A stretch of 64,000 nucleotides of DNA from Streptomyces sp. MNU76 (GCF_020982545.1 NZ_JAJKLK010000023.1:1-64000), one strand, 5' to 3'. Counted from the stretch's first letter, positions 16,899 through 26,346 are shown. Made by a program: numbers and translations. The notes: generated from the letters alone by a model not told the origin.

Positions 16899-17523
16899 GA
16901 CTCTGATCCTTACACGGAATCGAGTCTCCATTCGAACCGGGGCGGTTCACTCCCGGCGCAAGGAACGGTCCCGGCAGGCGATCCTCGCGGCGACCCGCGC
17001 CCTGGTCGCAGAGGAGTCGTACGAGAAGGTCACTGTCGAAGCCATCGCTGCCCGTGCCGGCGTCGGCAAGCAGACGATCTATCGGCGGTGGCCGTCGAAG
17101 AGCGCGGTCGTCTTCGCCGCCCTTCTGGCTCTGAGTGAGGATGCGGACGGGCAGTCGGTCGCGCTGCCGGACACAGGCGACCTCGAGACCGACCTCAAGC
17201 TCGTCATGCGTGCCACGGCGGAGGAGTTCGCCGCCCCGTCCTTCGACAGGCTGATCCGGGCCCTCAACACCGAGATCGCCAACGATGCCGCACTGGCGGC
17301 CGAGTACCGGAAGAAGCTGGCCCAACCGCTGGAAGAAGCGAAGAAAGCACGCTTGCGCAGCGCCCAGGAAGTCGGCCAACTCGACGCCGACGCCGACCTC
17401 GACCTGGTCCTCGAAGTGCTCTACGCCCCCCTCTTCCAGCGGTGGCTGCACCGCAGCGGTCCACTGACCGCCGCATACGCCGACTCACTTGTCGACGCGA
17501 CCCTCAGAGCTTTCGGCCCCTGA
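16897..17523 (+). CDS. TetR-family regulator with an IS3-derived N-terminus
   Basis: 208 residues from ATG 16897. The first 18 residues are encoded by the right end of the IS3 element; native TetR sequence begins at 'SRRKERSRQAILAATRALV'. The helix-turn-helix is intact ('TVEAIAARAGVGKQTIYRRW', then 'PSKSAVVF'). The C-terminal ligand/dimer domain looks full length ('DLVLEVLYAPLFQRWLHRSG'). The start codon overlaps the OrfA start on the other strand. No obvious target gene is left beside it; the next gene is a Tn3 remnant. It could still be made from an IS promoter (inference). Confidence 0.8.
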   Translation: MTLILTRNRVSIRTGAVHSRRKERSRQAILAATRALVAEESYEKVTVEAIAARAGVGKQTIYRRWPSKSAVVFAALLALSEDADGQSVALPDTGDLETDLKLVMRATAEEFAAPSFDRLIRALNTEIANDAALAAEYRKKLAQPLEEAKKARLRSAQEVGQLDADADLDLVLEVLYAPLFQRWLHRSGPLTAAYADSLVDATLRAFGP

Positions 17524-17658
17524 ACAGGAGTGAATCCACCCCGCAGAGCTCGGCCCGGTCGGCTCCTGACCCCTGAGCGCCCGTCATCAAGCGTGCCAGC
17601 CCGGAGACGTAGGTGGTGACTCCGGGACCGGACCGCTTTTGATCGCACGGGCCTGCGG

Positions 17659-20284
17659 CTATCCGTCCTCGGCGTCGTCCGTCTCGTCATCCGTGTGCGG
17701 GTCGCGCAGTTGCCGCAGGCCCGGCGCCGGCGGGCGGGTGAAGGCGTAGCGGCCGAGGAAGTTGATGTGGTCGTACTGGAGTGGGGAGAGCCGGGCGAGG
17801 AGGTCGTCGGTGACGGGGAAGCCGTCGGCCGCGAGCTGCTTGACGGCGGCGTCGATGTAAAGGCTGTTGAAGAGCACTACGGCGTTCAGGGCCAGGCCGA
17901 GCGCGCCGAGCTGGTCCTCCATGCCCTCGCGGTAGTGCTGGCGTAGTTCGCCGCGCTGCCCGAAGAAGATCTTCCGGGCGAGGCGGTGGCGGGCCTCGGT
18001 GACGTTGAGCTGGGCGCCGATCATGCGCCGGTACCCCTCGTCGGAGACGAACTGGAGCAGGTGCAGGGTCTTGAAGATCCGCCCGTAGTGGGCGAACGCG
18101 TCGCCCAGTCCGGTCGGCTTGCCATCCCGGGAGAGCATACGGATCAGATCGTGGCCGCGGACCTCGCCCAGGGTCAGGGAACCTGCCACGCGAAGCATGT
18201 CGCCCCAGTGGGCACGTATCCGGTCCAGGCGGATGGTGTGGTTCGAGACCGGCTGGAGCGGCCCGTAGTCGGCCGCGGTGTTCGTGCGCCACAGCCGGGC
18301 GTCGGAGATGTCGGCGATCCTCGGCGAGAACTGGTAGCCGCAGATCGCGAACAGGCCGAAGACGATGTCGGAGTACGACGCGGTGTCCGTGATGACGGTC
18401 TCCGGCTTCGGGCCGCCGTCGCGGGCGTGGATGGCGTCCAGGATGAACAGCGAGTCGCGCAGCGTGCCCGGCACGACCACCCCGCCCAGCCCCATCACCT
18501 GGTCGTTTACCACGTTCAGCCAGGTGGCGCCCTTGTGCCGCAGCCCGAAGTACCGGGGGTTCGAACCCGCGTAGAGGGTCTGCACCGGCACGGTGAAGCG
18601 GACCCCGTCGGCGGAGGCGACCAGACCGCCGCCCCACGCCCTCACGACGTCGATCTTTGCCTGAGCCTCGATGAACAGACCGTTCGCCACCGAGATGTTC
18701 TCGGCCCGGAAGTAGCCCTGGTCGACCTGGACCAGACGGCCCCGGCTGAGCGCCGGGACATCCGGCTTGATGACCGGGGTGAACCCGACGTTGCACGCTT
18801 CCGTCAGCAGGACGGCGCACAAACTGGTGGTGAAGCCTTCCATGTGGGAGTCGGCACCGGAGATGTGCGTGAACGCGTCCGCCATCCCGGTCAGCTCGGC
18901 GACCTCCAGCAGCAGCTCGGGGAAGTCGACCTTCGGCAGCATGCCGTTGACCAGCTGGCGGAACGGCGGCATGAGCTTGGGCTCCTCCGCCTTGCCGAGC
19001 TTGGCCAGCTTCAGCTTCCCGCCCACCACCTCCAGCGCCGTGTTGCCGGGTAGCCCGACGGCGACCTGGACGTACGCGGCGTGCAGAGCGGAGGCGAGTT
19101 CGGCGAGGTGTCCGGCCGGTTCGCTCTCCAGACCGAGCGCGGTGAGCACCTTCGGCTCGGCGGCCGTCCACTTCTCCCCGGCCAGCAGCTTGGCGCGGGG
19201 GTCGCCCCAGCGGTCGCCGTCCTTGGCGAACACGTCCCGCCGGCGCAGCGAGCGGTGCAGATGCTCCAGGACGCAGAACGAGTACGCGGCCTTGTCGACC
19301 AGACCGTGCGGCACGTTGGGGTTGGCGAACACCAGCCGCCGCCACGAGCCCGTCACCAGATCGGAGGCGACCTCCTCGGCGCCGACCTTCTTGCGGCCGA
19401 TCAGATCCGGAAGCCGCTTGAGGGCCTGAACGACGGGGACGCCAGCTTCGACGGCGCCGAAGTCGATGACCTCGACCAGGAGGCGAATGAAGCCACGCAC
19501 CGTGCCGTAGCGGGCGACCAGCTCGGCCCGCCATTCCGCGTCGTCGTCCCCGTCGATGTCCGGGACCACCGCGGCGATCGTGGCGAGCGCCTCGGCCAGC
19601 TGCTCGCGCGGCACGACCTGCTCGATCGCGGACCACGCATCGACCACGGAGACGAGCTCACCGGTGTCGGTCGCGGGCGGCGTCGTCATCAGCACGTCGA
19701 CCGCTGCGGCGACCTTCTTCGCGGCCTTCCGCAACTGGGGCAGGGCCTTGAGCTTGGCGTCGTTGCCCATCCGCTCGGCCTTCGCCAGCAGCTTGGTGGC
19801 CATCAGTGCATGCAGCAGATCGAGCGCGTCATCCACCGTCGCCGTCTCCAGGTGCCGCACGGTCGCCAGCAGCGTCGCGGTCTGCCGCGTGACCTCCAGC
19901 CGCTTCAGCGTCGGCGCCTTCGAGGTCAGCCCGTACCGGGCCAGCCCGGTCATCCGCGCGGCCGGAACCCGTCCGGCATCCACCGCGCCGGCCCCCAGGC
20001 CCCGCACCTCGCGGGCGCGGTCCAGGGCCAGTTCCATAGCCTTGCCAGACACCCGCATCGGGCCCAGCCGCAGCCGCTCCAGCTCCGACACCCGCTTCTT
20101 CTCCGGCACCTCCAGCAGCCGGACCATCTCGGTCCGCAGCTCGTAAGGCACCACCTCGTACAGCGCGGCGTGCAGCCGATCGTTCTCCTCCTGACGGAGC
20201 GCGGCCACCATCCGGGCCAGCGACGTCACACCCGGCAGCAGCACCCGATTGTTCACCAGCCACACGGGGGCGCGGCAGATGGCG
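17659..20284 (-). pseudogene. Tn3-family transposase, N-terminus missing
   Basis: About 870 residues of a DDE transposase of the Tn3 family, normally near 1,000. Typical blocks are seen: 'TDTASYSDIVFGLFAICGYQ' (second catalytic D region), 'ISGADSHMEGFTTSLCAVLL', 'GLRHKGATWLNVVNDQ' and 'LGRYAFTRPPAPGLRQLRD' at the end. Recognisable sequence starts at 'APVWLVNNRVLLPG', close to 20284. Upstream bases belong to a different gene fragment, so the first 120-150 residues (DNA binding) are lost. No resolvase or terminal repeat is visible. It is not expected to transpose. Confidence 0.85.
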
Positions 20285-21234
20285 CGGCGCGAGGGGCATG
20301 GCAAGGCTTGGACGACCTGTGTCGTCGGTACTCGTGGCGTTCGCGACGGAGAGGTCGAGGTCGTAGAGGCTGGTGGCGTCGGCCAGCCAGAGGTGCCGGG
20401 ACGAGGAGTCGAAGCAGCAGGCATGGAAGGCGTGGCGCCCCATGATGGGGCGAGCGAAGGGGTCCGGTGCAGTCATCTGCCACAGCAACGCCTCGCCGTC
20501 ACGCGCGATGGTCGCTGCCCAACCACCGTCGGGGGCCCCTGCTGCGGCGACGACGGCCGTACGGTGTGGCGAGCGGGCAGGGTCCTCGGTGGCATCCCGG
20601 GGGGCTGTGACGTCGGCCCTGCTGCGGAAGGTGACACGGCCCTCCTCCCCCGCGAGCAAGAGCCAGCGGCCGGTCTCCAAGGGAGCGGTCGCGGCGAGGA
20701 CCGCCGGGACGCGGTGCGGCGTCTCCGAGGGAGTGGGCGGCGAGGGGGCGGGAGCCGTCGTCACATGGGCCGTGCTGTCCTCGCGGACGACGAGCACCTC
20801 ACGCCCTGTGCGCAGACAGGCGATCACAGGCGGCGCCGGATCCGGGCGGGACGAACCATCGTCCAGGAGCCGTCCCAGGTTCCACAGACGGACGAAACCG
20901 TCGTTTCCAGCAGTCACCAGGCCGGCGCCGTTCCCAGTGAAGTGCACCGAATGGCCCGCTGCCGTGTGCGCCTTGCGTCGAACGCGCTTCGGGATGTGCG
21001 CGGCATCAGGCCCGCCCCTGACATGGAGCGTGACGAACCCATCTGCGTCCAGCGTGGCAAGTCGGCAGGCGTCCTCGGCCAGTGCCGCAGCCACCACCCC
21101 CGGACCCGTGCCCCATGTGCTGACGCCGAAGGACGTGACCGTCTCCTCGACTGCACGGGCTTGATCGTGCGCCTGGATCCACCAGGCTGCCAGCCTGGCT
21201 TCGCTGGCTCCGCCGAACCCTAGGAGCCGCAGCC
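20285..21234 (-). pseudogene. WD40-like repeat protein fragment
   Basis: About 310 residues with WD40-like blades: 'VSTWGTGPGVVAAALAEDA', 'GNDGFVRLWNLGRLL', 'ATIARDGEALLWQMTAPDPF', 'FDSSSRHLWLADATSLYDL'. Both ends are cut. The C-terminal side meets the Tn3 transposase near 20285 and the N-terminal side meets IS701-type sequence near 21235. In Streptomyces such domains often sit in large sensor or STAND-type proteins. It may be a leftover of one, but only the propeller part remains. Confidence 0.65.
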
Positions 21235-21237
21235 CCG

Positions 21238-21855
21238 CTACCGCGACAAGCCGTCCTCGGTGGCCGCGCTGGCGGCCGGCCATGGGCGGCAGGCTTTCAC
21301 CGAGGTGACCTGGCGGGAAGGCTCCCGCGGGCCGATGCGCTCACGCTTTCTGGCGCTGCGGGTGCGGGCGGCCGGCATCCGCTCCCGCGGCCTGGCCCAG
21401 GCCGCCGCCACCGCCGGACACGGCCACTGGGACGGCGTCCTGCCCGAGGTGACGCTGCTGGCCGAATGGCCCGCCGACGCCGAAGCACCCACCGACTACT
21501 GGCTGTCCAGCCTTCCCGCCGGCACCCCCCTGGCCGAACTGGTCCGCCTCGCCAAGATCCGCCGGCGCATCGAGCACGACTACCGGGAACTCAAGCACGG
21601 CCTCGGCCTGGACCACTTCGAGGGACGTTCCTGGACCGGGTGGCATCACCACGTCACCCTGGTCACCGCCGCCCACGCCTTCCTCACCGAGCAACGCCTG
21701 GCCCCAAAAGCCGATACAGCGGACTCACCCTCTACCAGATCCTCGACACCATCCAGGACCTGCTGAACTGCTGGACCGGCACCTGCACCACCTGCCACCG
21801 CCCCCTGCCCAGAACGCCCACCACCAGCCCAAGCACAAGAGCCAGAGCAACCTAA
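21238..21855 (+). pseudogene. IS701-family transposase, C-terminal fragment
   Basis: The plus strand encodes the last 200 residues of an IS701-type transposase, including 'RRRIEHDYRELKHGLGLDHF' and 'GRSWTGWHHHVTLVTAAHAF'. One C is missing from a C-run near 21703. After that shift the frame continues 'SRYSGLTLYQILDTIQDLLN' to a stop at 21855. The 5' two-thirds are absent; a WD40 fragment lies there instead. Confidence 0.78.
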
Positions 21856-21889
21856 CGGAGTCCTACTAGAACGCACACCAACGGCAGCA

Positions 21890-22044
21890 GCTCCACACCC
21901 CTACGCGGGCAAAGCCGGCTCTTCACCCAGCCCAAGGACGGCGACTACGTCAGCGACCTGTCCATCACCTACGGCGGCGAAGTCGACATGACCACCACCC
22001 TCCTCGGCCTGGTCCTGCCGACCGCCGATCTCCCCCGAGGCTGA
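21890..22044 (+). pseudogene. Uma2-like endonuclease, C-terminal fragment
   Basis: A short plus-strand frame ending TGA 22042-22044 reads 'SRLFTQPKDGDYVSDLSITY' then 'GGEVDMTTTLLGLVL'. This resembles the C-terminal beta-strands of Uma2-family (PD-(D/E)XK-like) proteins, which are abundant in Streptomyces. The N-terminus and catalytic residues are missing. Confidence 0.5.
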
Positions 22045-22152
22045 CGCCGTCGCACGCGGCCACCCGGCCCGGGCGATCCGCACTTGATCGGCCGCCCCCC
22101 ACTCGCTTGGATGTCCCGGTCGGACGCGGCGGCGACGGATGCGGGCGGGCGG

Positions 22153-23577
22153 ATGACGCGGGGCGGTGGGCTGGGGCGCGATTTCCGGTGGCTGTGGGCG
22201 GCGTACGCGGTCAGCGCGTTCGGGACCCGGCTGTCGTTCGACGCGCTCCCCCTGCTCGCGGTGCTGGTCCTGCACGTCGGCCCCTCGGAGGTCTCCGCGC
22301 TGGCGGCCACCGGCCTGGCGGTGGGCGCGGCGGTGGCCGTACCGCTCGGTCCCTGGGTGGAGTTCCGCCGCAAGCGCCCGGTGATGATCTCGATGGACCT
22401 CGCCCGCTGCGCTGCCCTGCTGTCCGTCCCGGTGGCCTACGCCCTGAACCTGCTCACCTTTCCCCAACTGCTCCTGGTCTCCGTGGTCGTCGCCGTGGCC
22501 GACATCACCTTCACCGCGGCGAGCGGCGCCTGTCTGAAGTTCCTGGTTCCCCCGGAGCACCTGGTGGCCGCCAACGGCCGCTTCGAGGCCACGACCTGGA
22601 CCACGACGATGCTCGGCCCGCCCCTCGGTGGCGCCGCGATGGGTCTCTTCGGCCCGGTCGTCACCGTGCTGATCGACGCCGGCAGCTACCTCCTCTCGGC
22701 GGCGGGCATCCGAGCGATCGGCACCGAGGAGCCCCGCCCGGCCGACACCAGGGAACCCCGCCCGGCCAGCACCAGGGAGCCCCGTCCATCCGGCACCAAG
22801 GAATCCCGCACGACCGACACCGAGGAACCCCGTTCGACCGGCGCGGAGCAGCCCCGACCGGCCGGCAGTACGCAACCCCACCCGGTCCCGGCCGTCAAAC
22901 CGGCGACGGATGCCGCCCCCCGGCTCCGCCTCGGCGACCTTCTGGACGGCTGGCGGTACATCCTCCGCGACCCCGCCCTGCGCCCCCTCTTCCTCAACTC
23001 CGTCCTCGTCAACGCCCTGATCATGGCCCCGGCACCGCTGCTGCTCATCCTCATGGTGGGCCAACTCGGCTTCGCGCCCTGGCAGTACGGTCTCGCCTTC
23101 GCCGTCCCGTGCGTCGGCGGTCTGATCGGCTCGCGTCTCTCCCGTCGTCTGGTCGTCCGGTACGGACAGGACAGGGTCATCCGGGTCTCCGGAACCCTGC
23201 GGGCGTGCTGGCCGCTGGGCCTGGCGTTCGTCGGCACGGGTCCGGCGGGCCTCGTCCTCGTGATGGTCGCCGAACTGGGCCTGATCACCTGCATCGCTGT
23301 CTTCAACCCCGTACTGGCCACCCAGCGCCTCACCCGGACCCCGTCGGACCGCGTCGCCCGCACGCTCACCGCCTGGTCCGTCACCGGCAAACTCACCATC
23401 GCCGCCACGACGGCCCTCTGGGGCCTCCTCGCCTCCGTCACCACCCCCCGCACGGCGATCGCCACGGCCGGCCTGCTCCTCCTGGCGACGCCACTGCTGC
23501 TCCTCCGCCGCCGCGACCGCCACCGCGACCGGATCGACGCGGGAACCGACAACTCACTTGATCTCAACCGTGCTTGA
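22153..23577 (+). CDS. MFS transporter with a repeat-rich central loop
   Basis: 474 residues from ATG 22153; an ATG at 22111 is also possible. About 12 membrane segments are seen, with the MFS loop 2-3 motif 'LGPWVEFRRKRPVM'. The layout resembles drug exporters of the DHA3/EntS type. The central cytoplasmic loop is unusual: six 8-residue repeats of the form E-P-R-P-x-x-T-R. It is read from a native start just after a run of IS debris. Substrate unknown; small-molecule export is likely. The next gene, an NTF2-like protein, starts 10 bp after its stop, so they may be co-transcribed. Confidence 0.85.
   Translation: MTRGGGLGRDFRWLWAAYAVSAFGTRLSFDALPLLAVLVLHVGPSEVSALAATGLAVGAAVAVPLGPWVEFRRKRPVMISMDLARCAALLSVPVAYALNLLTFPQLLLVSVVVAVADITFTAASGACLKFLVPPEHLVAANGRFEATTWTTTMLGPPLGGAAMGLFGPVVTVLIDAGSYLLSAAGIRAIGTEEPRPADTREPRPASTREPRPSGTKESRTTDTEEPRSTGAEQPRPAGSTQPHPVPAVKPATDAAPRLRLGDLLDGWRYILRDPALRPLFLNSVLVNALIMAPAPLLLILMVGQLGFAPWQYGLAFAVPCVGGLIGSRLSRRLVVRYGQDRVIRVSGTLRACWPLGLAFVGTGPAGLVLVMVAELGLITCIAVFNPVLATQRLTRTPSDRVARTLTAWSVTGKLTIAATTALWGLLASVTTPRTAIATAGLLLLATPLLLLRRRDRHRDRIDAGTDNSLDLNRA
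22729..22872 (+). repeat. Six 24-bp coding repeats in the MFS central loop
   Basis: Units read EPRPADTR, EPRPASTR, EPRPSGTK, ESRTTDTE, EPRSTGAE and QPRPAGST. They are in frame and degenerate, rich in Pro, charged and Thr residues, and therefore probably disordered. Confidence 0.8.
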
Positions 23578-23586
23578 GGTTGCACC

Positions 23587-24009
23587 ATGGTCCACATGAC
23601 CACGGAAGCCACGGAAACCACGGCGCGAGCCGCCGACATCGAAGCCGTCAAGCAGGTCGTCGCCACCGTCGAGCACTCCCAGCAGCACAAGGACCCCGAC
23701 GAGTTCCTCGCCCTCTTCCACCCCGACGCGATCTGGACGACGGCCCACGGCAAGGTCCTCATCGGCCTGGACGAGATAGCGGCGTTCACCCGCAAGGTGC
23801 TCCCCGGGGCCCACTGGGACGGCGAGGTCAGCTACGAGGTGGTCCACGTGCTCTTCATCCGCCCCGACGTCGCGGCGGTCAAGGTCCGCCAGCGCTACCT
23901 GGGCGGGGACGACACAAGCGAGGGGGCCCCGCTCTACGTGATGACCAAGCAGCCCGACGGCCGCTGGCTGCTCACCGCCTGCCAGAACACGCAGGTCCTG
24001 GCAGGCTGA
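23587..24009 (+). CDS. SgcJ/EcaC-type NTF2-like protein
   Basis: 140 residues from ATG 23587, with GAGG 7 bp upstream. A single SnoaL/NTF2-like cone fold is suggested by 'VEHSQQHKDPDEFLALFHPD', 'AIWTTAHGKVLIGLDEIAAF', and a final 'DGRWLLTACQNTQV'. This fits the SgcJ/EcaC/oxidoreductase-like family, some of which act in secondary metabolism. No catalytic residue can be assigned with confidence. It follows the MFS gene closely, suggesting a shared transcript. Confidence 0.8.
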   Translation: MVHMTTEATETTARAADIEAVKQVVATVEHSQQHKDPDEFLALFHPDAIWTTAHGKVLIGLDEIAAFTRKVLPGAHWDGEVSYEVVHVLFIRPDVAAVKVRQRYLGGDDTSEGAPLYVMTKQPDGRWLLTACQNTQVLAG

Positions 24010-24060
24010 GCGAGGGAACGGCCGGGCGCGCCGGGAAACCGGCGCGGCGGTCAGAACCGG

Positions 24061-24996
24061 TCAGAACATCGTGTTGTCGTTCGCCGATGTCTCCGGTACG
24101 TCCTGCAGCGCGTCCCAGTGTTCGACGATCTTCCCGTTCCGCACCCGGAACAGGTCGACGACCGCCTGCCCCCGCTCCCCCGGCACGTTCACGTAGTGGC
24201 TGTGGACGGCGACGAGCTCGCCCTCGGCCACGACACGCTTGCGCGAGACGGTGAGGGACGGGAACTGCTGGAAGTAGCCCCCCAGACCGGCCTTGACCCC
24301 CTCCACGCCGTCGGGGATGTTCGGGTTGTGCTGGTGGTACTCGCGGCCCCAGTACTTGTCGATCGCCGACAGGTCCTTGCGTACCAGCAGCCGGTCGAAC
24401 GCCTTGGTCACCAGCTTCTCGTGGTACGAGGTCAGCCAGGCCGGTCCCGGCTCGCTCGTCCGGGGCCTGCTGACCGTGGAGAACATGTCGTTGCCGTTGG
24501 CCGACGTCGCCGGCACGTCCTGCGCCACGTCCCAGTGCTCGGCGATCCGCCCGCCCTGGAACCGGAAGATGTCGAAGACGGCGGAGCCGCGAGTGCCGGG
24601 CGTCAGCACGACGTTGGAGTGCACGAGCACGAGGTCGCCCTGCGCGATGACCCGCTTGACGTCGTACGCGGCGTCCGGGAACTGCTGGTTCACCATCCCG
24701 GCTAGGCCCTTCAGTGTCTCCGCCCCGTCCGGCGCGAACGGATTGTGCTGGATGTAGTCCGGCCGCACGTACCGGTCCACGACCGCCGTGTCCCCGTCCT
24801 CGAACACCCCCTTCAGCACCCGTACGGCAACGGCCTTCTGGTAGCCGAGCCGCGCGGCGCTCCCGTACGGGGCCCGTTCCGCGACGGCGGCGGAGGGCGG
24901 GGCCGCGACGGCCGGTACGACGGCGACGGTGGACGTGAGCGCGGCGGCCGCGAGGACGGCGACGAGCGCGCGGCGGGCAGGCGTGGTGGGGGTCAC
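24061..24996 (-). CDS. Secreted protein with two NTF2/SnoaL-like domains
   Basis: 311 residues from GTG 24996, preceded by GGGAG. Signal peptide: 'RRALVAVLAAAALTSTVAV', cleavage likely after 'AVAA'. Two homologous NTF2-like domains follow (about residues 50-170 and 185-310). Each has a 'Y-x-QHNP-x-x-PDG' block and an 'EHWD-x-x-QDVP-x-TSAN-x-N-x-MF' block. The duplication is unusual, because the family is mostly single domain. Similar domains occur in polyketide cyclase-like (SnoaL) proteins. A secreted version suggests binding or modification of an external compound (inference). Confidence 0.85.
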   Translation of the reverse strand: MTPTTPARRALVAVLAAAALTSTVAVVPAVAAPPSAAVAERAPYGSAARLGYQKAVAVRVLKGVFEDGDTAVVDRYVRPDYIQHNPFAPDGAETLKGLAGMVNQQFPDAAYDVKRVIAQGDLVLVHSNVVLTPGTRGSAVFDIFRFQGGRIAEHWDVAQDVPATSANGNDMFSTVSRPRTSEPGPAWLTSYHEKLVTKAFDRLLVRKDLSAIDKYWGREYHQHNPNIPDGVEGVKAGLGGYFQQFPSLTVSRKRVVAEGELVAVHSHYVNVPGERGQAVVDLFRVRNGKIVEHWDALQDVPETSANDNTMF

Positions 24997-25133
24997 GATG
25001 CTCCCATCTGCTACAACACGGGCATATTGAAAGTTCAATCTTATGCTTACGAAAGGAAAGCACTAACCTCCAGTTAGCGTCAAGATCCCTCTCGCTTGCC
25101 TAGAGCGCACTCCACGGCCTTGGCTGGGGAGCC

Positions 25134-26126
25134 ATGAAGTACACACAGCTCGGACGCACAGGACTCAAGGTCAGCCGACTGGTCCTCGGCACCATGAACT
25201 TCGGTCCGCAGACGGACGAAGCGGACAGCCACGCGATCATGGACGCGGCGCTGGACGCGGGCATCAACTTCTTCGACACGGCAAATGTGTATGGCTGGGG
25301 CGAGAACAAGGGCCGCACCGAGGAGATCATCGGGAACTGGTTCGCGAAGGGCGGAGACCGCCGCGACAAGGTCGTCCTCGCGACCAAGGTGTACGGCAAC
25401 ATGGGCACCGACGGCGAGGCGTGGCCCAACCACGACAAGCTCTCCGCGCTGAACATCCGGCGCGCCGTGGACGCCAGCCTCAAGCGGCTGCGGACGGACC
25501 ACATCGACCTCTACCAGTTCCACCACGTCGACCGGGGCACCCCGTTCGACGAGATCTGGCAGGCCGTCGACGTGCTCGTCCAGCAGGGCAAGATCCTCTA
25601 CGCCGGCTCGTCCAACTTCCCCGGCTACAAGATCGCCCAGGCCAACGAGACCGCCGCCCGCCGCGGCGGCACCATCGGCCTGGTCAGCGAGCAGTGCCTC
25701 TACAACCTCTACGAACGCCGCGCCGAGATGGAGGTCATCCCGGCCGCGCGGGAGTACGGGCTCGGGGTCATCCCGTGGTCGCCGCTGCACGGCGGTGCGC
25801 TCGGCGGCGTCCTGAAGAAGGAGGTCAAGGGCGGCCGGCGCGGCTCGGGACGCGCGGCGGGCGCCCTGTCCGGCCCCGACGCACGCACGAAGATCCAGGC
25901 GTACGAGGACCTGCTGGAGAAGCACGGTCTGGAGCCCGGCGAGGCCGCCCTGGCCTGGCTGCTCACCCGCCCCGGCGTGACCGGCCCCATCGTCGGCCCG
26001 CGCACCGCCGCGCAGCTCGAATCCGCGCTGCGGGCGGTGGAACTGGAGCTGGACGAGGAGCTGCTGGCGTCCCTGGACGAGATCTTCCCGGGTCCGGGCC
26101 CGTCCCCGGAGGCCTTCGCCTGGTGA
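25134..26126 (+). CDS. Aldo/keto reductase
   Basis: 330 residues from ATG 25134. The AKR (beta/alpha)8 barrel is clear. Catalytic tetrad: Asp in 'INFFDTANVYG', Tyr in the same motif, Lys in 'VVLATKVYG' and His in 'LYQFHHVDR'. The NADPH-binding end has 'GPIVGPRTAAQLESALRAVE'. It resembles YajO/Tas-type members of the AKR family that reduce aldehydes and ketones. It is divergent from the secreted NTF2-like gene, with a roughly 140-bp AT-richer promoter region between. A dispersed repeat follows its stop. Confidence 0.9.
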   Translation: MKYTQLGRTGLKVSRLVLGTMNFGPQTDEADSHAIMDAALDAGINFFDTANVYGWGENKGRTEEIIGNWFAKGGDRRDKVVLATKVYGNMGTDGEAWPNHDKLSALNIRRAVDASLKRLRTDHIDLYQFHHVDRGTPFDEIWQAVDVLVQQGKILYAGSSNFPGYKIAQANETAARRGGTIGLVSEQCLYNLYERRAEMEVIPAAREYGLGVIPWSPLHGGALGGVLKKEVKGGRRGSGRAAGALSGPDARTKIQAYEDLLEKHGLEPGEAALAWLLTRPGVTGPIVGPRTAAQLESALRAVELELDEELLASLDEIFPGPGPSPEAFAW

Positions 26127-26156
26127 CGACGGCGACAGGGGACGCCCTCTGTTCGT

Positions 26157-26184
26157 AGGGGCGCGGGGACTGCGCGACGAGCCC
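26157..26184 (+). repeat. Dispersed 30-bp repeat, copy 1 (degenerate)
   Basis: Reads AGGGGCGCGGGGACTGCGCG with one base lost relative to the other copies, then ACGAGCCC. It lies 30 bp after the aldo/keto reductase stop. Confidence 0.7.
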
Positions 26185-26256
26185 TCACCGGCCGGCGGCC
26201 GTCACCGGCAGCGGCCGACGAAGGCGCGCGGTTCCCCGCCCCCGCCCGCGATACGG

Positions 26257-26346
26257 CTACTTACCGAGCGCCGCCGCGAGAGCCACCACAGCGAACATCA
26301 GTACGAGCACACCGGCCATGATCCGGTTACGGGTCTTCGGGTCCAC
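26257..26346 (-). CDS. 29-residue membrane peptide
   Basis: GTG 26346 to TAG 26257 encodes 'VDPKTRNRIMAGVLVLMFAV' followed by 'VALAAALGK'. It has a charged N-terminus, one membrane helix and a final lysine, with strong G/C third-position preference. From memory a near-identical peptide is common at this kind of place in Streptomyces genomes, but that needs a search. It lies head-to-tail with the ThpR gene, 29 bp upstream of which it ends. Function unknown. Confidence 0.6.
   Translation of the reverse strand: MDPKTRNRIMAGVLVLMFAVVALAAALGK

Larger units (their letters stand above)
15619..16949 (-). mobile_element. Complete IS3-family insertion sequence
   Basis: The left end begins TGAACCGCCCCGGGTTCG at 15619. 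The right end read inward from 16949 begins TGAACCGCCCCGGTTCG, and both continue into TGGAGA. The element is 1,331 bp. The three bases outside each end are CTC (15616-15618 and 16950-16952), the 3-bp duplication size of IS3 elements. However, the flanks do not rejoin into one gene: the left is the Ig-repeat protein, the right a TetR regulator. It contains the usual OrfA/OrfB pair. Confidence 0.9.

Noticed and set aside
22729..22872. CRISPR-like array
   Set aside because: Six in-frame 24-bp coding units without unique spacers inside an MFS gene; no cas genes nearby.
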